NCBI GenBank assembly: GCA_036365515.1
Contig: CM070873.1
Span: 175,390,104-175,454,103, forward strand
Direction: 5' to 3'
Source of the DNA: Torymus aiolomorphi
Taxonomy: Eukaryota > Arthropoda > Insecta > Hymenoptera > Torymidae
DNA length: 64,000 nt
The position numbers and the translations under genes are program-made. A model generated the notes under the pieces. It did not search any database. It was given only the letters and a program-made list of their open reading frames with translations, and was not told the DNA's origin. Below, in pieces: positions 24,069-36,219 of the stretch (position 1 is its first letter; every line of letters starts with the position of its first letter).

Positions 24069-24165
<97 letters not shown>
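23800..24165. repeat. (TA)n, snap-back core g, (TA)n
   Basis: The right half of the target locus of Gypsy element 1. The unit 23872-24073 duplicates 13422-13622 with only a few differences, including GGGAGGTCCC in place of GGGACGTCCC. It contains the core GGGTCCACTATTTCTTTAG. Confidence 0.88.
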
Positions 24166-24167
<2 letters not shown>

Positions 24168-24245
24168 CTTTTTAAATCGAAATCCGTTTGTGTAAAGTAC
24201 TATAGTATCATTTTCTTTTTAAAAGATTTATTAAAAAAAAAACGT

Positions 24246-27200
24246 TTTTAAACGTGTAACACACAATTTCACTCAGTTTTGAGCCCTCTTTAACGGCCTT
24301 AATGTCATTTTCAAAAAAAATAAAAAATCCACGAGCTATGCACTTTTTACTGAAAAATTCATTTTTTAGGGAAGTGCCTTTTTCTCGAAAACCCCATGTT
24401 TTTTTTGCACAATTTTTGTTGTCGTGATAGAGGACGGTAATGCCTAGCTAGACGTATTTGTGAGATTCGGTACTTTTTCCCTGGGATAGCGATCACTAAT
24501 GAGATAACACACAAACAAATTTTTCACGCCTAATGCTTATATATAGTCAATGATATTAGAGTCAATGTAAAGGTATTTGTCTTTGTGTGTATGTAATATA
24601 CAGGTACACATAACTATGTATTTATTTGTTATTTGCGTCTTTTTGATTTTTTATTTTTATACCTTTTTTTCATTTGTATACCTATTTTACTACCTTTGTT
24701 TTTCTGCTTCATTGTTCTTAATTCAGTAAGCGGACGATCAGCGGTCTTTGCTGTCAAACAATGTATTTTATCGTCACATGTTTTTTAACCCATATATGAG
24801 TTTTTTGAATTCCAGGATACTTTGGAGTTGTAAGCCAATCAATATTTTTTTCTTTTCTGAATTGTTCTATTTCAGCATCTTGTAAATGTATTATTTTAAT
24901 AGCATCAGTATATTTTTGAACATGTATTGCAAAATCATTTGCGTTTTGAATAGCTTCTTCAAGGGGCTCTCGAAGATTATGCGAAGTAGCATAATGCTTT
25001 ATAAGTCCACCCACACCATCTACAGCTCCTTTGCCGTGCCCAGTAGCAGAGAACAACCATTTTATATCACACGGTGCTCGTTTTAGTTCATCTAATTGAA
25101 AGCGATTTTTAAAGTGACTCGCAGCGCCGTCTGATACGATGGTAATTTTTTAATTGAATCACAACAATTTTCTTTCAAGAATTTTATAATTTTTTGTACT
25201 GCTAGCAAAGCATACGCTGAATCATGTTTTCGGTCATCACTTATAACTGCGAAACTTTGTGTCGAATCCCCTTGATAAGAGACTGCTGTGAAAATAGAAA
25301 TTTGATCATTAACCCAATGATTTCCTTGAACAGCTTTATTATCAATCACAGCCCAGTTTTCAGCGAAGTCTATTTGAAGAACTAAATGATGTGAGTCTTT
25401 TTTAGCACTTTCTCTTTCTGTTTTTATAGCTTTGCGTTGTATATTTTTTACATACATGTGAGTACTAACCCTCATGGTCCAAACCGAAAGTTCATCTTTA
25501 AAAGCAGAAATTGATAGTGTCTTTTTAATCAGGTTTCCATTATCCCACAAAGCATATGTAATTTCTTCTGTGCCTTCTACATCTTGCAGTTTTAAAACAT
25601 AAAACGTAATTCCCTTAATCCCTGGACATAGTTTACATTCTTGTAAATAACATAAATCAGATGGCTCAGAACACATTGTTGCATTTATTATTTGTGACCG
25701 ACTTTCATCCAACTCTGTGACGTTACTCCCTCTAAAATTAATTAAGCTCGTAAGAAATAAATCATAATTTGCGCAATAGATACAGAGACAAACTTCTTTG
25801 ATGGGGCTAAGTAAGACATACTTTGGTCGCAAACTATAAAATTTCGATTTTCCAATTCTCAATTCTGGATAATCATTTTTAAATACTTTATACGTCTCTT
25901 TTAAACTTCGAGTAAGAAAACGCTTAACTTTTTTCTCTTTTTTATTGTTAACTTTAATTGTAACAACGTCACATTTATTAGGACTTTGTCTTGAACAATT
26001 AAAATCATCATTTAAATAATATTCCATAACAATTTTTTCCATGTTTTCATCAATCGGATGGCCTGAATATGCATCAGGTTCTGAATAAATTCCTTTTTCT
26101 TTAACAAGATTTCTCGATTTCTTGATCATATACATTGTTATTTCTGGAAATAAAGATAAAATTTCATGTTTTGTAAAGGATGAAGGTAGCAAAGTCAGAA
26201 TTTTTATTTTTTCTGATACCGTAGAACACTTTTGCAAGGCTAGACCAAGATTTTGTATCCATTCTGTACAATGGCATACAGTTGATTCATTTGCTGTTAT
26301 AGAAACGTCATAAACATTGTTCAACTTCACATCAAGGGTATTAGACAATGTTGAAAGTATTTTTTTTTTCTTCTTTGTTACGTAATTTTCAATTGATTTT
26401 TCATGTATAAGATTTTTTCTTTTAAGAGGCGATACAGAACCTAAGAAAGATGTACTTATTTCATTATTAAATTCTTCAATGCGTTCTGGAGTACTTGGTA
26501 AAAAATCTTCATCTCTATCAACTACGTTATCGGTAACTTCATTATCCGTTATAAATTCATTGTCAGTACTACTCACCAATTCTAAAGCACGATTGTAACA
26601 ATGTTGACACAGATATGTAGAAGGTGTCAAAGGTAAATGAGGATAGAGGTGCTTCAATGGATGAGCAAGATTCTCAAGTTGTTTTAAACGTACGGAACTA
26701 GATTTGTAAATAATTTGTTTGTGTTTGTCTAAAAAGTCTGCACATTTGATTCTCTCTGTTGAGTAATATTGAGACATCGTAGTTGAGTTGATAAGGTGTA
26801 AATATGTAATAATTTTCCAAAAGATGATGGTTTTAAATAAGACGAGATGTGTGATATATAGCAGAAACCGAACTTTTCTTTGTAAATGTTAAGTCAAACC
26901 ATATCCATCTAGCGGACAAATGTACTAGTATATATACTCCTATAAGTAGGCGCACGTACATGTATATTACATACGCACAAAGATAAATATCTTTACATTG
27001 ACTCTAATATCATTGACTATATATAAGCGTTAAGCGTGAAAAATTTGTTTGTGTGTTATCTCATTAGTGATCGCTATCCCAGGAAAAAAGTACCGAATCT
27101 CACAAATACGTCTAGCTAGGCATTACCGTCCTCTATCACGACAACAAAAATTGTGCAAAAAAAACATGGGGTTTTCGAGAAAAAGGCACTTCTCTAAAAA

Positions 27201-27318
27201 ATGAATTTTTCAGTAAAAAGTGCATAGCTCGTGGATTTTTTATTTTTTTTTGAAAATGACATTAAGGCCGTTAAAGAGGGCTCAAAACTGAGTGAAATTA
27301 TGTGTTACACGTTTAAAA
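24246..27318 (-). mobile_element. DNA transposon with ~365 bp inverted termini, superfamily unassigned
   Basis: The left terminus 24246-24610 and right terminus 26954-27318 are inverted copies starting TTTTAAACGTGTAACACA. They include TCGTGATAGAGGACGG and GTCAATGATATTAGAGTC and differ at only a few positions. A single transposase gene on the minus strand lies between them. No clear target duplication is visible at the ends. The long termini and single gene indicate a cut-and-paste transposon outside the families I can name with confidence. Confidence 0.85.
24754..26777 (-). pseudogene. Transposase of the long-TIR element, one frameshift
   Basis: About 675 codons starting at ATG 26777 (MSQYYSTERIKCADFL). 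The N-terminal part has a Cys pair (YLCQHCYNRA, residue ~58) and a Lys-rich basic stretch. The catalytic half shows LQIDFAENWAV (~residue 485), a second Asp in VSDGAASHFKNR and ATGHGKGAVDGVGG near the C-terminus, a pattern I recall from repeated DDE-type proteins in many invertebrate genomes. A missing base at about 25148 moves the frame just before VSDG, so the long frame ending at 25092 is cut short and the C-terminal 130 residues are read in another register. Confidence 0.75.
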
Positions 27319-29549
27319 GCTTGAAAAACTGCTGAAACAATAGCAGTCTGAAAATCACATTGAACATTTTTTTTCTCAATGAAAGAATTTTCTCGGAATT
27401 TTTCGGTATCGCTGAACGCATGAAATTTTGATGAAACAAAAAAATAAAAAAACACGTGTAAAATATTTTTTCGAGTAGAACATAAATATTTTTATTTCAA
27501 CATGATAGGTGAAATAGGCATACGCGGGCTGTCTGATTTGAGATGGATTCGGCCGTATAATGTAAATATTAACAAATTATGACGAAATTTATTAAAAAGT
27601 TAATAAATTTCGTCTTAAATACTTATAATTCGTTCTATTCTCCAAAGGAACATTTTTTATTATCTTCTATTTATCACGAATATTGAGAGGAAAATTCTGG
27701 GTTAAGAAAAATAATTACTTTTCAGATAGTAAATCGAGTCTTCATAGAAAGAAAATTTGTTTTTAATCTAGAGACAGATTTATACTGAAAGGGTAATTTC
27801 TGTTTTAAAAGTATAACTTGGCTAATAGTAGTAATAGTCATTTTATTGCAAATATATGGTCAATTTACAAATGGTGTGTAATACTCGTATATAGAATACA
27901 ACAAAAAAAAACAGCCAATATAAAAAACAATTTAAATATAAATACAGTAATCCTTTTTTTGAAAATACTATCTAGCACAGCCAATTTACGCTTCTCAGTC
28001 TATTTCTCTTTAGTAATGATAATTTAAGATATCATAGTCATAATTTTAAAAAGCTAATAATACTACAAGGTAAGTCAAAAACCAGAAGTTAGTGATATCA
28101 CAGACAGAAGCTTAATTGACTAGAAATACACAAAAAATGACTTGTTTTCAATACATTAAAAATACCACTGACATAGTCAGGTAGTCAAAAGTAAACTTAA
28201 GACTAATAATTGTACATTCAGACTCACCACTTACGCTAATAAATACGTTCATTCAAATAAATAAATAAATAAATACAGTGTAAATGTGACGACACATAAT
28301 AATACAGTGTAAATGGGTCGACACATAAATAAATACAGTGTAAATCGGATGACACATAATAATTTAACGTACAGAAGTCGCCCATTTCGTAAGTGGCTAG
28401 TTGGCTTTAAATAGAAAATTATTTTATTTAAATAATAATAATACATGTTTGCAAGAAACTATTGCATCTTGTAAAAAAAATGTTCATTATGTCAATTAAA
28501 AATAGTAAGAAAATTAGTAAAACTTGTTTTTCATCTCTCTCTAAAGCAGTTGACAGACAAATTATGCTTTAGCTACACATTGGCATTACTAATTTTTTAA
28601 ATAGGAAACCTGTGGAGTTTCGCTGCACACTCATGTTTATAAAATAATTTTCTTTACGAGTAACAAATACTTATATTTAGGGAATATCTCTGCACATGAT
28701 ATAGATATAGATAAGGCCGTTAGTCTTCCCCTTGAAAATTTAATCAATACGCATTGACAAATGTCAGTAACTTTTTCCCCCTGCAATTTCTTAAAAAATT
28801 TAGAAAATTAAAAATCTTATATTTGGGCTAATTTTTACAGCACATCAACCTACCAGGGCTCAAATTAAAGATTTTGACAAACAAAAAACCTAAACAAATT
28901 GTGCAACGATCGTAAGTGTTCCTGTTTCTACTAAATAAATATATCGATTGGAAAAGGACATGAACAACATAAAAAGGACTGATTGTTGACCTTTTATTTA
29001 ATTTTGTGTACGTAGCTAGAGTCTTTATACTTATTTATAATTGTTTCTTTTTTTTTTATTGAAAGGCAAACATTTTGAGCTTTAACCCATGTTTCTGCTC
29101 TTAAAGTTTGGAGTTCCCAAAAAGTTAAGAGTTCCTAAGATTTACTCAGATATTAATGTGAATAATTATTTATGATACAAAGTAATATTAAACATGCTCA
29201 TCTCGTTTTAGATGGTAAACGATAAGTAACTATAATAATTTTTACTTGATGTTTAATTTTGTGACTATTATTAAAAATCTCTTAAATACTGAAGATTAAT
29301 ATTTTAAAAATCTATAACTCATTGCATATTGGTTTTTCGTACATGTTGAATGTAACATTTTATTCTTAAAATTGCCTGAATTTTCAAGAAAAAATTATTC
29401 TGATCTCAAAAGATTGTTTTTATTTCTTTAAATGGCGTTTTTGTTTAAACAAATACATTTAAATCAAGGTTGCTGCCATTTTGATAAATTGTAAATTCGA
29501 AATTTAGATTCTACGAATCAAAATCTATAAAAAACGATGGTTACTTTAT
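27319..29549. other. AT-rich intergenic DNA
   Basis: No domain-bearing ORF, RNA gene or transposon end seen. Contents are simple A/T runs plus one short minisatellite listed separately. Confidence 0.5.
28252..28385. repeat. Minisatellite of ~38 bp, three to four units
   Basis: AATACAGTGTAAAT followed by G-rich linker and GACGACACATAAT recurs three times, preceded by (AAAT)n. The linkers differ (GTGACGACAC, GGGTCGACAC, CGGATGACAC). Confidence 0.8.
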
Positions 29550-30185
29550 TCAATTGCAACAGTCGGTGTACAGGGGGGGACAGAAGCGAAAAATTTTCCG
29601 GTGCATGGACCAGCTAGAATCGCTAGAAACTGAAAAACGGCTCACAAGCGGCAGACACTCAATCCACGCCCGCGCTGATATAACAACAATGCCGCTGACG
29701 TCACAACCGCGCGCCGTAGATCCCGCCTCCCTTCCCCTTCGGCCGCTAGCTGTTTGCAACTTCTGCGTGCTTTTCACAAGCTTAATTTTATCTAATGCAA
29801 GAAAGTGACCCGTCATTGTTATGTAAAATTTCACGCCTTCCAACTTTTGTTTGGGACTTTTTTCGTTATCTCTTATAGTTCGCGAGTTATAAGCGAAAAT
29901 TCGTTTTCGGGGATGGTTTTTTGACAAATTAGGGGTGACGCCGGCGTTTTTGGAGGCTGCGTTTTTGACCACCGTTTTTAGATGATGTGTTTTACCAAAT
30001 ATCCAAAATGCAACCATTCCCTCGAAAAAGTCGATATCAGACCTCTGTTTACTGGCCAGCGCATCGGCGCTGTCTCGCCGTGGGCAGATTCGGTGCTCTC
30101 GGTGCGCGTGCACTCGCGACAGCCGTTGAGCCCTATATCTATGCCTATATACTGTAGGCGTTTCTGTCTCTCGTGCGCCCCGTCG
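29550..30185. other. Moderately GC-rich unique segment, left of an inverted-repeat element
   Basis: The base composition rises above that of its surroundings and CpGs are frequent. A 212-codon open frame exists on the minus strand (29550-30188), but it has no recognisable domain and its start runs into the transposon terminus, so I do not call it. Together with 30910-31160 it may have been one CpG-rich region, for example a promoter, before the insertion. Confidence 0.4.
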
Positions 30186-30904
30186 CACACTGGGGCCGAA
30201 AGGTTCAAAACCACCTAGAGGTCATAATTCTCAACCGAATTTGAAAATTTAAAAACAGGAAATTTTGTGACAAAATACCAAAGACCACTACGAAGCCTAA
30301 TTTTGAAAATATGAACCTATAAACCTAATTTATAACCTATAACCCCAAAATTTACACTTGTGATTCCCAAAAATGCTATAAAACTTCAATTTATAAATCC
30401 TTGACACATGCTCTCTTAACCTTGATTCATAAAATTGGTCTACAGATTAAGTCTTGGGCCATTCTGTCAGAAATAGTGTATATTTTTAGGATATACATTG
30501 TATGTGGTTTAAATAACATTTTTCTCTTTTTTACAGCTGATTTTGGCCTCAGGAGCCACTAGGTGTAAGACCCCCTTAAGACTTATGAGGTTAGGGCTTA
30601 TAGGTTTAGAGTTTATGAGTGCATGGCTTACTGGATCAAAGGTCAAGAGTTCACGAGTAAAGGGCTTACAAATTAAAGGTTTATCGTATTTTTGGGATTT
30701 GCAGGTCAAAAATTGAATTGATTGGTTGATGTGATAGGATTATATGACTCCTTAGATTTATAGGTTATTTTTTTGGAAAATCAGGCTTCGTAGGGCTCTT
30801 CGATATTTGATAACGAATGCTCCTAAGCAAAAATTTTGAGATTCCGTTGAGAATTGCGACCTCTAGGTGGTTTTGAACCAAAAAGTCCGTATGGCCCCAG
30901 TGTG
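30186..30904. mobile_element. Non-autonomous inverted-repeat element, 719 bp
   Basis: Termini CACACTGGGGCC and GGCCCCAGTGTG belong to imperfect ~75 bp inverted arms that also share TTCAAAACCACCTAGAGGTC. The element is flanked by CGTCG on both sides (30181-30185, 30905-30909), a clean 5 bp duplication. There is no coding capacity. An internal segment (about 30433-30490, TTGGTCTACAGATTA) recurs at about 52186-52245. Confidence 0.78.
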
Positions 30905-30909
30905 CGTCG

Positions 30910-31160
30910 TCGCCGCACCTCGAGCACAGGCTCTGCTATCGCCCGTCGTCTGCGCTCTCTACGCCTATGCGGCAGCTATCTCTCTCTCTCCGCGGCTCCC
31001 GCGCTGCTGGGCTCGGCCGCTATAGATTCTAATTATACCTATAGCTTGCGGCTGGCTCGACCGGTCGAGTGTTTATGTTTCGCCGCGCTCCGACTTTTTT
31101 CGACTTTGTTATTGTCGCGAGCTAGTATACGTTCCGATTATAAGCGCTTTTGAAAACTAT
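30910..31160. other. GC-rich segment right of the inverted-repeat element
   Basis: CpG-rich with CT-rich runs (CTCTCTCTCTCCGCGG). No ORF with a recognisable domain. It is the continuation of the target of the 719 bp insertion. Confidence 0.4.
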
Positions 31161-31884
31161 ATATATATAACTCTCTCATAATATATATTCCCATTCTCTA
31201 AGGCCTGATATATTATTGATTAAATGTTAATCAACAATCAAATTTCCTCAACAGTAAGAGTGCAATTTCCAATTATCTTACGGTGCGATACAATTTAAAA
31301 AACATTTTTATTCAGAGAAAAATTAGAATATCGCTTAACTCTATACTCGAAAGTACGATTTACAACACGAAAATACAATTCGGCGATGCGCAAATAAGCC
31401 GTTAATTAGTTTATTTAGACGCAAAGAAACTAAAACGAAAATCCCAAGTCAAAATTCATATGGGCTAGGATGATGAGCCTAAACGATTTTACAGTTTGCA
31501 TTTATGTGATGTAATCAAAACACCATATTCCTGTGAAATATAATTAATTATAGTCTATAATATAAAAAAATGTTATTATATTATACACATTTATTACTCT
31601 AGTGGAGTTGAAATTTTAATAATTTGAAAAATCATACTTTAGAATAGTTAAATTACATCAAATAATTTTTTTAAATGAATATAATTTAATATAAAGTTGC
31701 ATTCTGTATGTATATTTGATTTTACATAAATACATTATTCAAAACTATATATAAAATTATATTTAAAAGCATTTACGGGGAAAAATCGTAATTCTTAAAT
31801 TGCAAATTCAAAATACAAAGGTTTATGCCAAAAGTAAAATTCACAAATTTTTTACATGGTTATTGGCGTGTGAGTATTCGACGG
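31161..31884. other. AT-rich DNA, nothing recognised
   Basis: Low GC, no open frame of interest and no inverted termini. Confidence 0.5.
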
Positions 31885-32134
31885 CTGAGCGGAACAAGGT
31901 CGTATCTCAGCGCGCGAACAAAGAACATCGTATCTCACCGCGTGGATGAAGAACGTCGTATCTCAGCGCGCGGACAAAGAACGTCGTATTTCACCGCGCG
32001 GATGAAGAGCATCGTATCTCGCCATATACTGGCCGTGTACGTCGCAAGAGCACCGAGATACGACGTTCTTCGTCCGCGCGGTGAGACATGACGTTCTTCA
32101 TCCCCGCGGTGAGATATGATCTTGTTCCGCTCAG
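31885..32134. repeat. Foldback element made of a ~28 bp minisatellite
   Basis: Left end CTGAGCGGAACAAG and right end CTTGTTCCGCTCAG. The left arm has four to five units of GAACGTCGTATCTCACCGCG; the right arm has the same units inverted. The centre is at about 32030. It could extrude as a long hairpin. Confidence 0.8.
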
Positions 32135-32210
32135 TCATCGATATATTGAATAAATAAATTCATAGAAATAGGATTCGTTATGAAAAAAATCTTTAAAACG
32201 AGAGTGATCA

Positions 32211-32350
32211 TCGGGTGGGGAGAAGATTTTATCTCGGCGAAGCGCGTGAAAAGGCCCTATTCCAGACGTGAGCGTAAGAAGGTGGGACACTACTGGGATA
32301 GGACCTCTTCACGTGCTACGTTGAAATAGAACCTTCTTCTTCCCACCCGA
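32211..32350. mobile_element. Short hairpin MITE, 140 bp
   Basis: TCGGGTGGGGAGAAG and CTTCTTCCCACCCGA are the ends of ~55 bp imperfect inverted arms; the whole element folds on itself. No coding capacity and no obvious target duplication. Confidence 0.65.
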
Positions 32351-32522
32351 CGAAATATCCTGAAATTATAAAAAATTATTTAAAAAATTATAAAAAAATA
32401 TAAAATTCTTTTTTCTACATATATTTTCTACCTATCGTTAAAGTACGTTCGTGGTATTTAAGTTTCTTTGGTAGAGGCGGACATCAAACGAACCAATGTT
32501 TAACGAATATTGTTTTTTTATT

Positions 32523-32566
32523 TGCCGACGTTTCGGGAGCGTTAGTATACTCCCCTCTTCATGGCT
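32523..32566 (-). ncRNA. Hammerhead ribozyme-like motif, left PLE arm (degenerate)
   Basis: On the minus strand the order is GCC, ATGAAGA, a GGGAG/CTCCC stem with a 10-nt loop, GAAAC, GTC, GGC. This matches the hammerhead layout (stem I, CUGANGA, stem II, GAAA, cleavage triplet), except that the invariant first C of CUGANGA is A. Stem I GCC/GGC pairs correctly. Hammerheads are known in PLE terminal regions. Confidence 0.6.
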
Positions 32567-33212
32567 ACAAGATATGTAAAAATGGTAAATGTATACAACG
32601 TCATGATATTTTTTTATATAAGAAAACAAGTCGGAGAATACCATAAAATTTTTTACCATAAACAGTTATTCAGTCATTAACATAATATTCGGCTCTGCCA
32701 CACATAAATAGGCACGAACTGCACCAAACTTTAAGGACAACATTAAGAAAATTCGAAATTTAAAAAATTTTTATAAAAAAATTATTGTTTTAATTAAGAA
32801 TAAAATAGCGATCAAACCGTAACTTACAACCAACTTTTGAGGAATTCTCTCATGGTTGATATCGGATAAGACGAGTGTTGTCTCCGATAAATCAACTAAC
32901 AATGAGAGGCATGTGTGACTTGTTAAACGAAGAGAACAATAAGCAATTTGGAAAAACCGTTGGGGATCAGGGGGAGGGAGGCGAGAGCGGGAAGTGGGAG
33001 AAACGACACACGAGACTGTTCGAGGGAGATAGGAGAGCATGAGACGAGGAAGTGAGCGGAGCTACGCCTATACAGCGAGAGATTTCTCTCTAGGTGAACG
33101 CGCTAGTGTGTGCCACTTCCATGTTCACGTGCGCTCCTAATCATTCGGCAGGACGTGTAGAATGGGAAAAAGGGAGTATGGAAAGGCGAGTGCACTGACA
33201 CACAGTACACAG

Positions 33213-33600
33213 TTAAGAATTGCAATGCAGTCTGATCAATTTTACAGTGTCTTTGTATGATTTTTTGAGAAATTGGGTATCTTCTATGCGGTTAAGAGTA
33301 TTGCTGTGATAGTAGATGTTAAGCATTTCCGAAAAAGAGCGTTTAAAAAAGTTGGATTCTTTATCAAGGATTTGGGCTTTTTCGAAGTCTATATTGTGTC
33401 CTGTTTCTGACACGTGCATGGCTAAGGCAGAAGTATTAACGCACTTTTTTACGTCTCTATTGTGTTCATTAATACGTAAATTCATTTTTCTTTTGCTCAT
33501 TCCAATGTAAGTTGCAGAGCAGTTATGGCAATCTATTTTATAAACAATACCACTGGTGTCAAGCTTATGCCGGTGGTCCTTTCCTAAGGTTATTATGTAG
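33213..33600 (-). pseudogene. GIY-YIG endonuclease domain of PLE, left arm
   Basis: Reading begins in DTSGIVYKIDC, contains the GIY-like GIVY and CSATYIGMSKRK, then LRINEHNRDVKK and the C-terminal region to a stop at 33213. In PLEs this C-terminal domain nicks target DNA for integration. The frame is intact here, but it is detached from a complete RT, so the element is a fragment. Confidence 0.85.
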
Positions 33601-33710
33601 TTGAATTTATTGATGGTACTATTGATTGGGATAATATTATTTTGGAAAAGGATATGATTAATTTTGGGAGTCAGATGTTTAATAAAAGGTAACAGTATTT
33701 TCGGCTTTAA

Positions 33711-33850
33711 CGTTTTAGCTGCGGGGCTGGTCCATATATGGACCAGCAGTCAGGTCAGCGACTCTATCTGAAATATCCAGTGATATTATGTATACATTTT
33801 AGATATTCTGAGAGGTCAATTTGTACTGAAATTTCCCCGCAGCCTAAAGG
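33711..33850. mobile_element. piggyBac-like MITE, 140 bp
   Basis: Terminal repeats GCTGCGGGG and CCCCGCAGCC with the outer end reading CCTTTAGG on one side. It is flanked by TTAA (33707-33710 and 33851-33854), the strict target of piggyBac transposons. The mirror arm of the PLE palindrome has the uninterrupted sequence at about 35770, so the MITE inserted after the palindrome formed. No coding capacity. A small inner palindrome GGTCCATATATGGACC is present. Confidence 0.85.
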
Positions 33851-33879
33851 TTAACAAAGTGGCGCGTGAGATTCTATTA

Positions 33880-34690
33880 GTAGTAGTGTTATTATGACAA
33901 TTACGGATGGATTCGAGTCTAATCCCGAAGTATTTGTTAATTATTTCGCGTGGGTAGTTATTGAATAGAAGATAGTGGAAGGAAGGTCTAGATTACTAAG
34001 GTGGAATCGTGGGTCGGAGAGTTTTATGGACTTGTCAACAAGGTTGTAGATAATGGCTATTGTCTGAGAGTTGGGGTGGTGAGATAGTTAATTAATGTAA
34101 CGCTCGGAAGCCGTGTTTTTTCTGTACCAGTTGATGATGATTCTATTGTAGCGAGATCTTATTAATTCTATGTCCAGAAATCAGATGCTATTGTTGTGTT
34201 CGCGTTCGACGGTAAATTCGAGGTGACCATTGTATCCATTAAAGGAGGAAAGAATCTCTTCCGTTTTGTCTTTTTTGGGAATGAGGATGTTATTATGACT
34301 GTTACGGATGGATTCGAGTCTAATCCGGAAGTATTTGTTAATTATTTCGCGTGGGTAGATATTGCATAGAAGATAGTGGAAAGAAAGGTCGAGATTACTA
34401 CGGTGGAATCGTGGCTTGAAGAGTTTTATGGACTTGTCAACAAGGTTGTAGATAATGGCTATTTTCTGAGAGTGGGGGTGGCGAGAAAGGTAATTAATGT
34501 AATGCCCGGATGCTATGTTTTTTCTGTACCAGTTGGTGATGATTCTATTGTCGCGAGATCCTATTAGTTATATTTCCAGAAAACAGATGCTATTGTTGTG
34601 TTCGCGTTCGACGGTAAATTGGAGGTGACCATTGTATCCATTAAAGGAGGAAAGAATCTCTTCGGTTTTGTCTTTTTTGGTCGTCACATA
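33880..34690 (-). pseudogene. PLE reverse transcriptase fragments, left arm (two copies)
   Basis: Two partial, inverted copies of the RT segment (about 33895-34260 and 34290-34690) mirror those in the right arm. Minus-strand frames are interrupted; open frames on the plus strand here are antisense shadows. Confidence 0.75.
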
Positions 34691-34829
34691 TGATGATTCT
34701 ATTGTCGCGAGATCTTATTAATTCTATTTCCAGAAAACAGATGCTATTGTTGTGTTCGCGAACACAACAATAGCATCTGTTTTCTGGAAATAGAATTAAT
34801 AATAATTCTGTATACAGAATATTCTGTAT

Positions 34830-35735
34830 AGAAGATATGTGGACGACTGCATCCCCATCCCCCAAAAAAGACAAAACGGAAGAGATTCTTTCCTCCTTTA
34901 ATGGATACAATAGTCACCTCCAATTTACCGTCGAACGCGAACACAACAATAGCATCTGTTTTCTGGAAATAGAATTAATAAGATCTTGCGACAATAGAAT
35001 CATCACCAACCGGTACAGAAAAAACACAGCATCCGGGCGTTACATTAATTACCTTTCTCACCACCCCCACTCTCAGAAAATAGCCATTATCTACAACCTT
35101 GTTGACAAGTCCATAAAACTCTCCGAGCCACGATTCCACCGTAGTAATCTCGACCTTTCTTTCCACTATCTTGTATGCAATAACTACCCACGCGAAGTAA
35201 TTAACAAATACTTCCGGATTAGACTCGCATTCATCCGTAACAGTCATAATAACATCCTCTTTTTGGGAGATGAGGATGCAGTCGTCCACATATCTTCTAT
35301 ACAGAATATTCTGTATAGAAGATATGTGGACAACTGCATCCTCATCCCCAAAAAAGACAAAACGGAAGAGATTCTTTCCTCCTTTAATGGATACAATGGT
35401 CACCTCCAATTTACCGTCGAACGCGAACACAACAATAGTATATGTTTTCTGGTCATAGAATTAATAAGATCTCGCGACGATAGAATCATCACCAACTGGT
35501 ACAGAAAAAACACGGCATCCGGGCATTACATTAATTACCTTTCTCACCGCCCCACTCGCAGAAAATAGCCATTATCTACAACCTTGTTGACAAGTCCATA
35601 AAATTCTCCGACCCACGGTTCCACCGTAGTAATCTCGACCTTTCTTTCACTATCTTCTATGCAATAACTACCCACGCAAAATAATTAACAAATACTTCGG
35701 GATTAGACTCGAATCCATCCGTAACAGTCATAATA
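34830..35735 (+). pseudogene. PLE reverse transcriptase fragments, right arm (tandem duplicate)
   Basis: Two direct copies of the C-terminal RT segment (about 34830-35262 and 35318-35735). Each holds KKDKTEEILSSFNGYN, the thumb-like IITNWYRKNTASG and LVDKSIKL. The catalytic box survives as YVDN (from YVDD) at the junction. The copies are separated by a 40 bp-armed perfect palindrome centred at 35306. A frame from 34837 to 35568 runs through the junction, but this is a rearrangement product and not a native protein. Confidence 0.8.
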
Positions 35736-35929
35736 ACACTACTACTAATGGAATCTCATGCGCCACTTTTTTAAAACCGAAAATACTATTACCTTTTATT
35801 AAACATCTGACTCCCAAAATTAATCATATCCTTTTCCAAAATAATATTATCCCAATCAATAGTACCCTCAATAAATTCAACTGCATAATAACCTTAGGAA
35901 AGGACCACCTCCGTAAGCTTGACACCAGT

Positions 35930-36219
35930 GATATTGTTTTTAAAATAGTTTGCCTAACTGCTCTGCAACTTATATTGGAATGAGCAAAAGAAAAATTAAT
36001 TTACGTATTAATGAACACAATAGAGACGTAAAAAAGTGCGTTAATACTTCTGCCTTAGCCATGCACGTGTCAGAAACAGGACACAATATAGACTTAGAAA
36101 AAGCCCAAATCCTTGATAAAGAATCCAACTTTTTTAAACGCTCTTTTTCAGAAATGCTTAACATCTACTATCACAGCAATACTCTTAACCGCATAGAAGA
36201 TACCCAATTTCTCAAATAA
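35930..36219 (+). pseudogene. GIY-YIG endonuclease domain of PLE, right arm
   Basis: Mirror copy of 33213-33600. CSATYIGMSKRK and the C-terminal half are open. Compared with the left arm, the GIVY motif has become DIVF, a base is missing just before CSATYIG, and a stop at 36217 truncates the tail. Confidence 0.82.

Noticed and set aside
29550..30188. 212-codon minus-strand frame
   Set aside because: No recognisable domain, spans the edge of an inverted-repeat element, and uses GC-rich DNA where long chance frames are expected.
34975..35430. Minus-strand frame with YVDDCILI, looking like an RT
   Set aside because: The YVDD box appears on this strand only because of the local palindrome at 35306; the rest of the frame is antisense to the RT segment.
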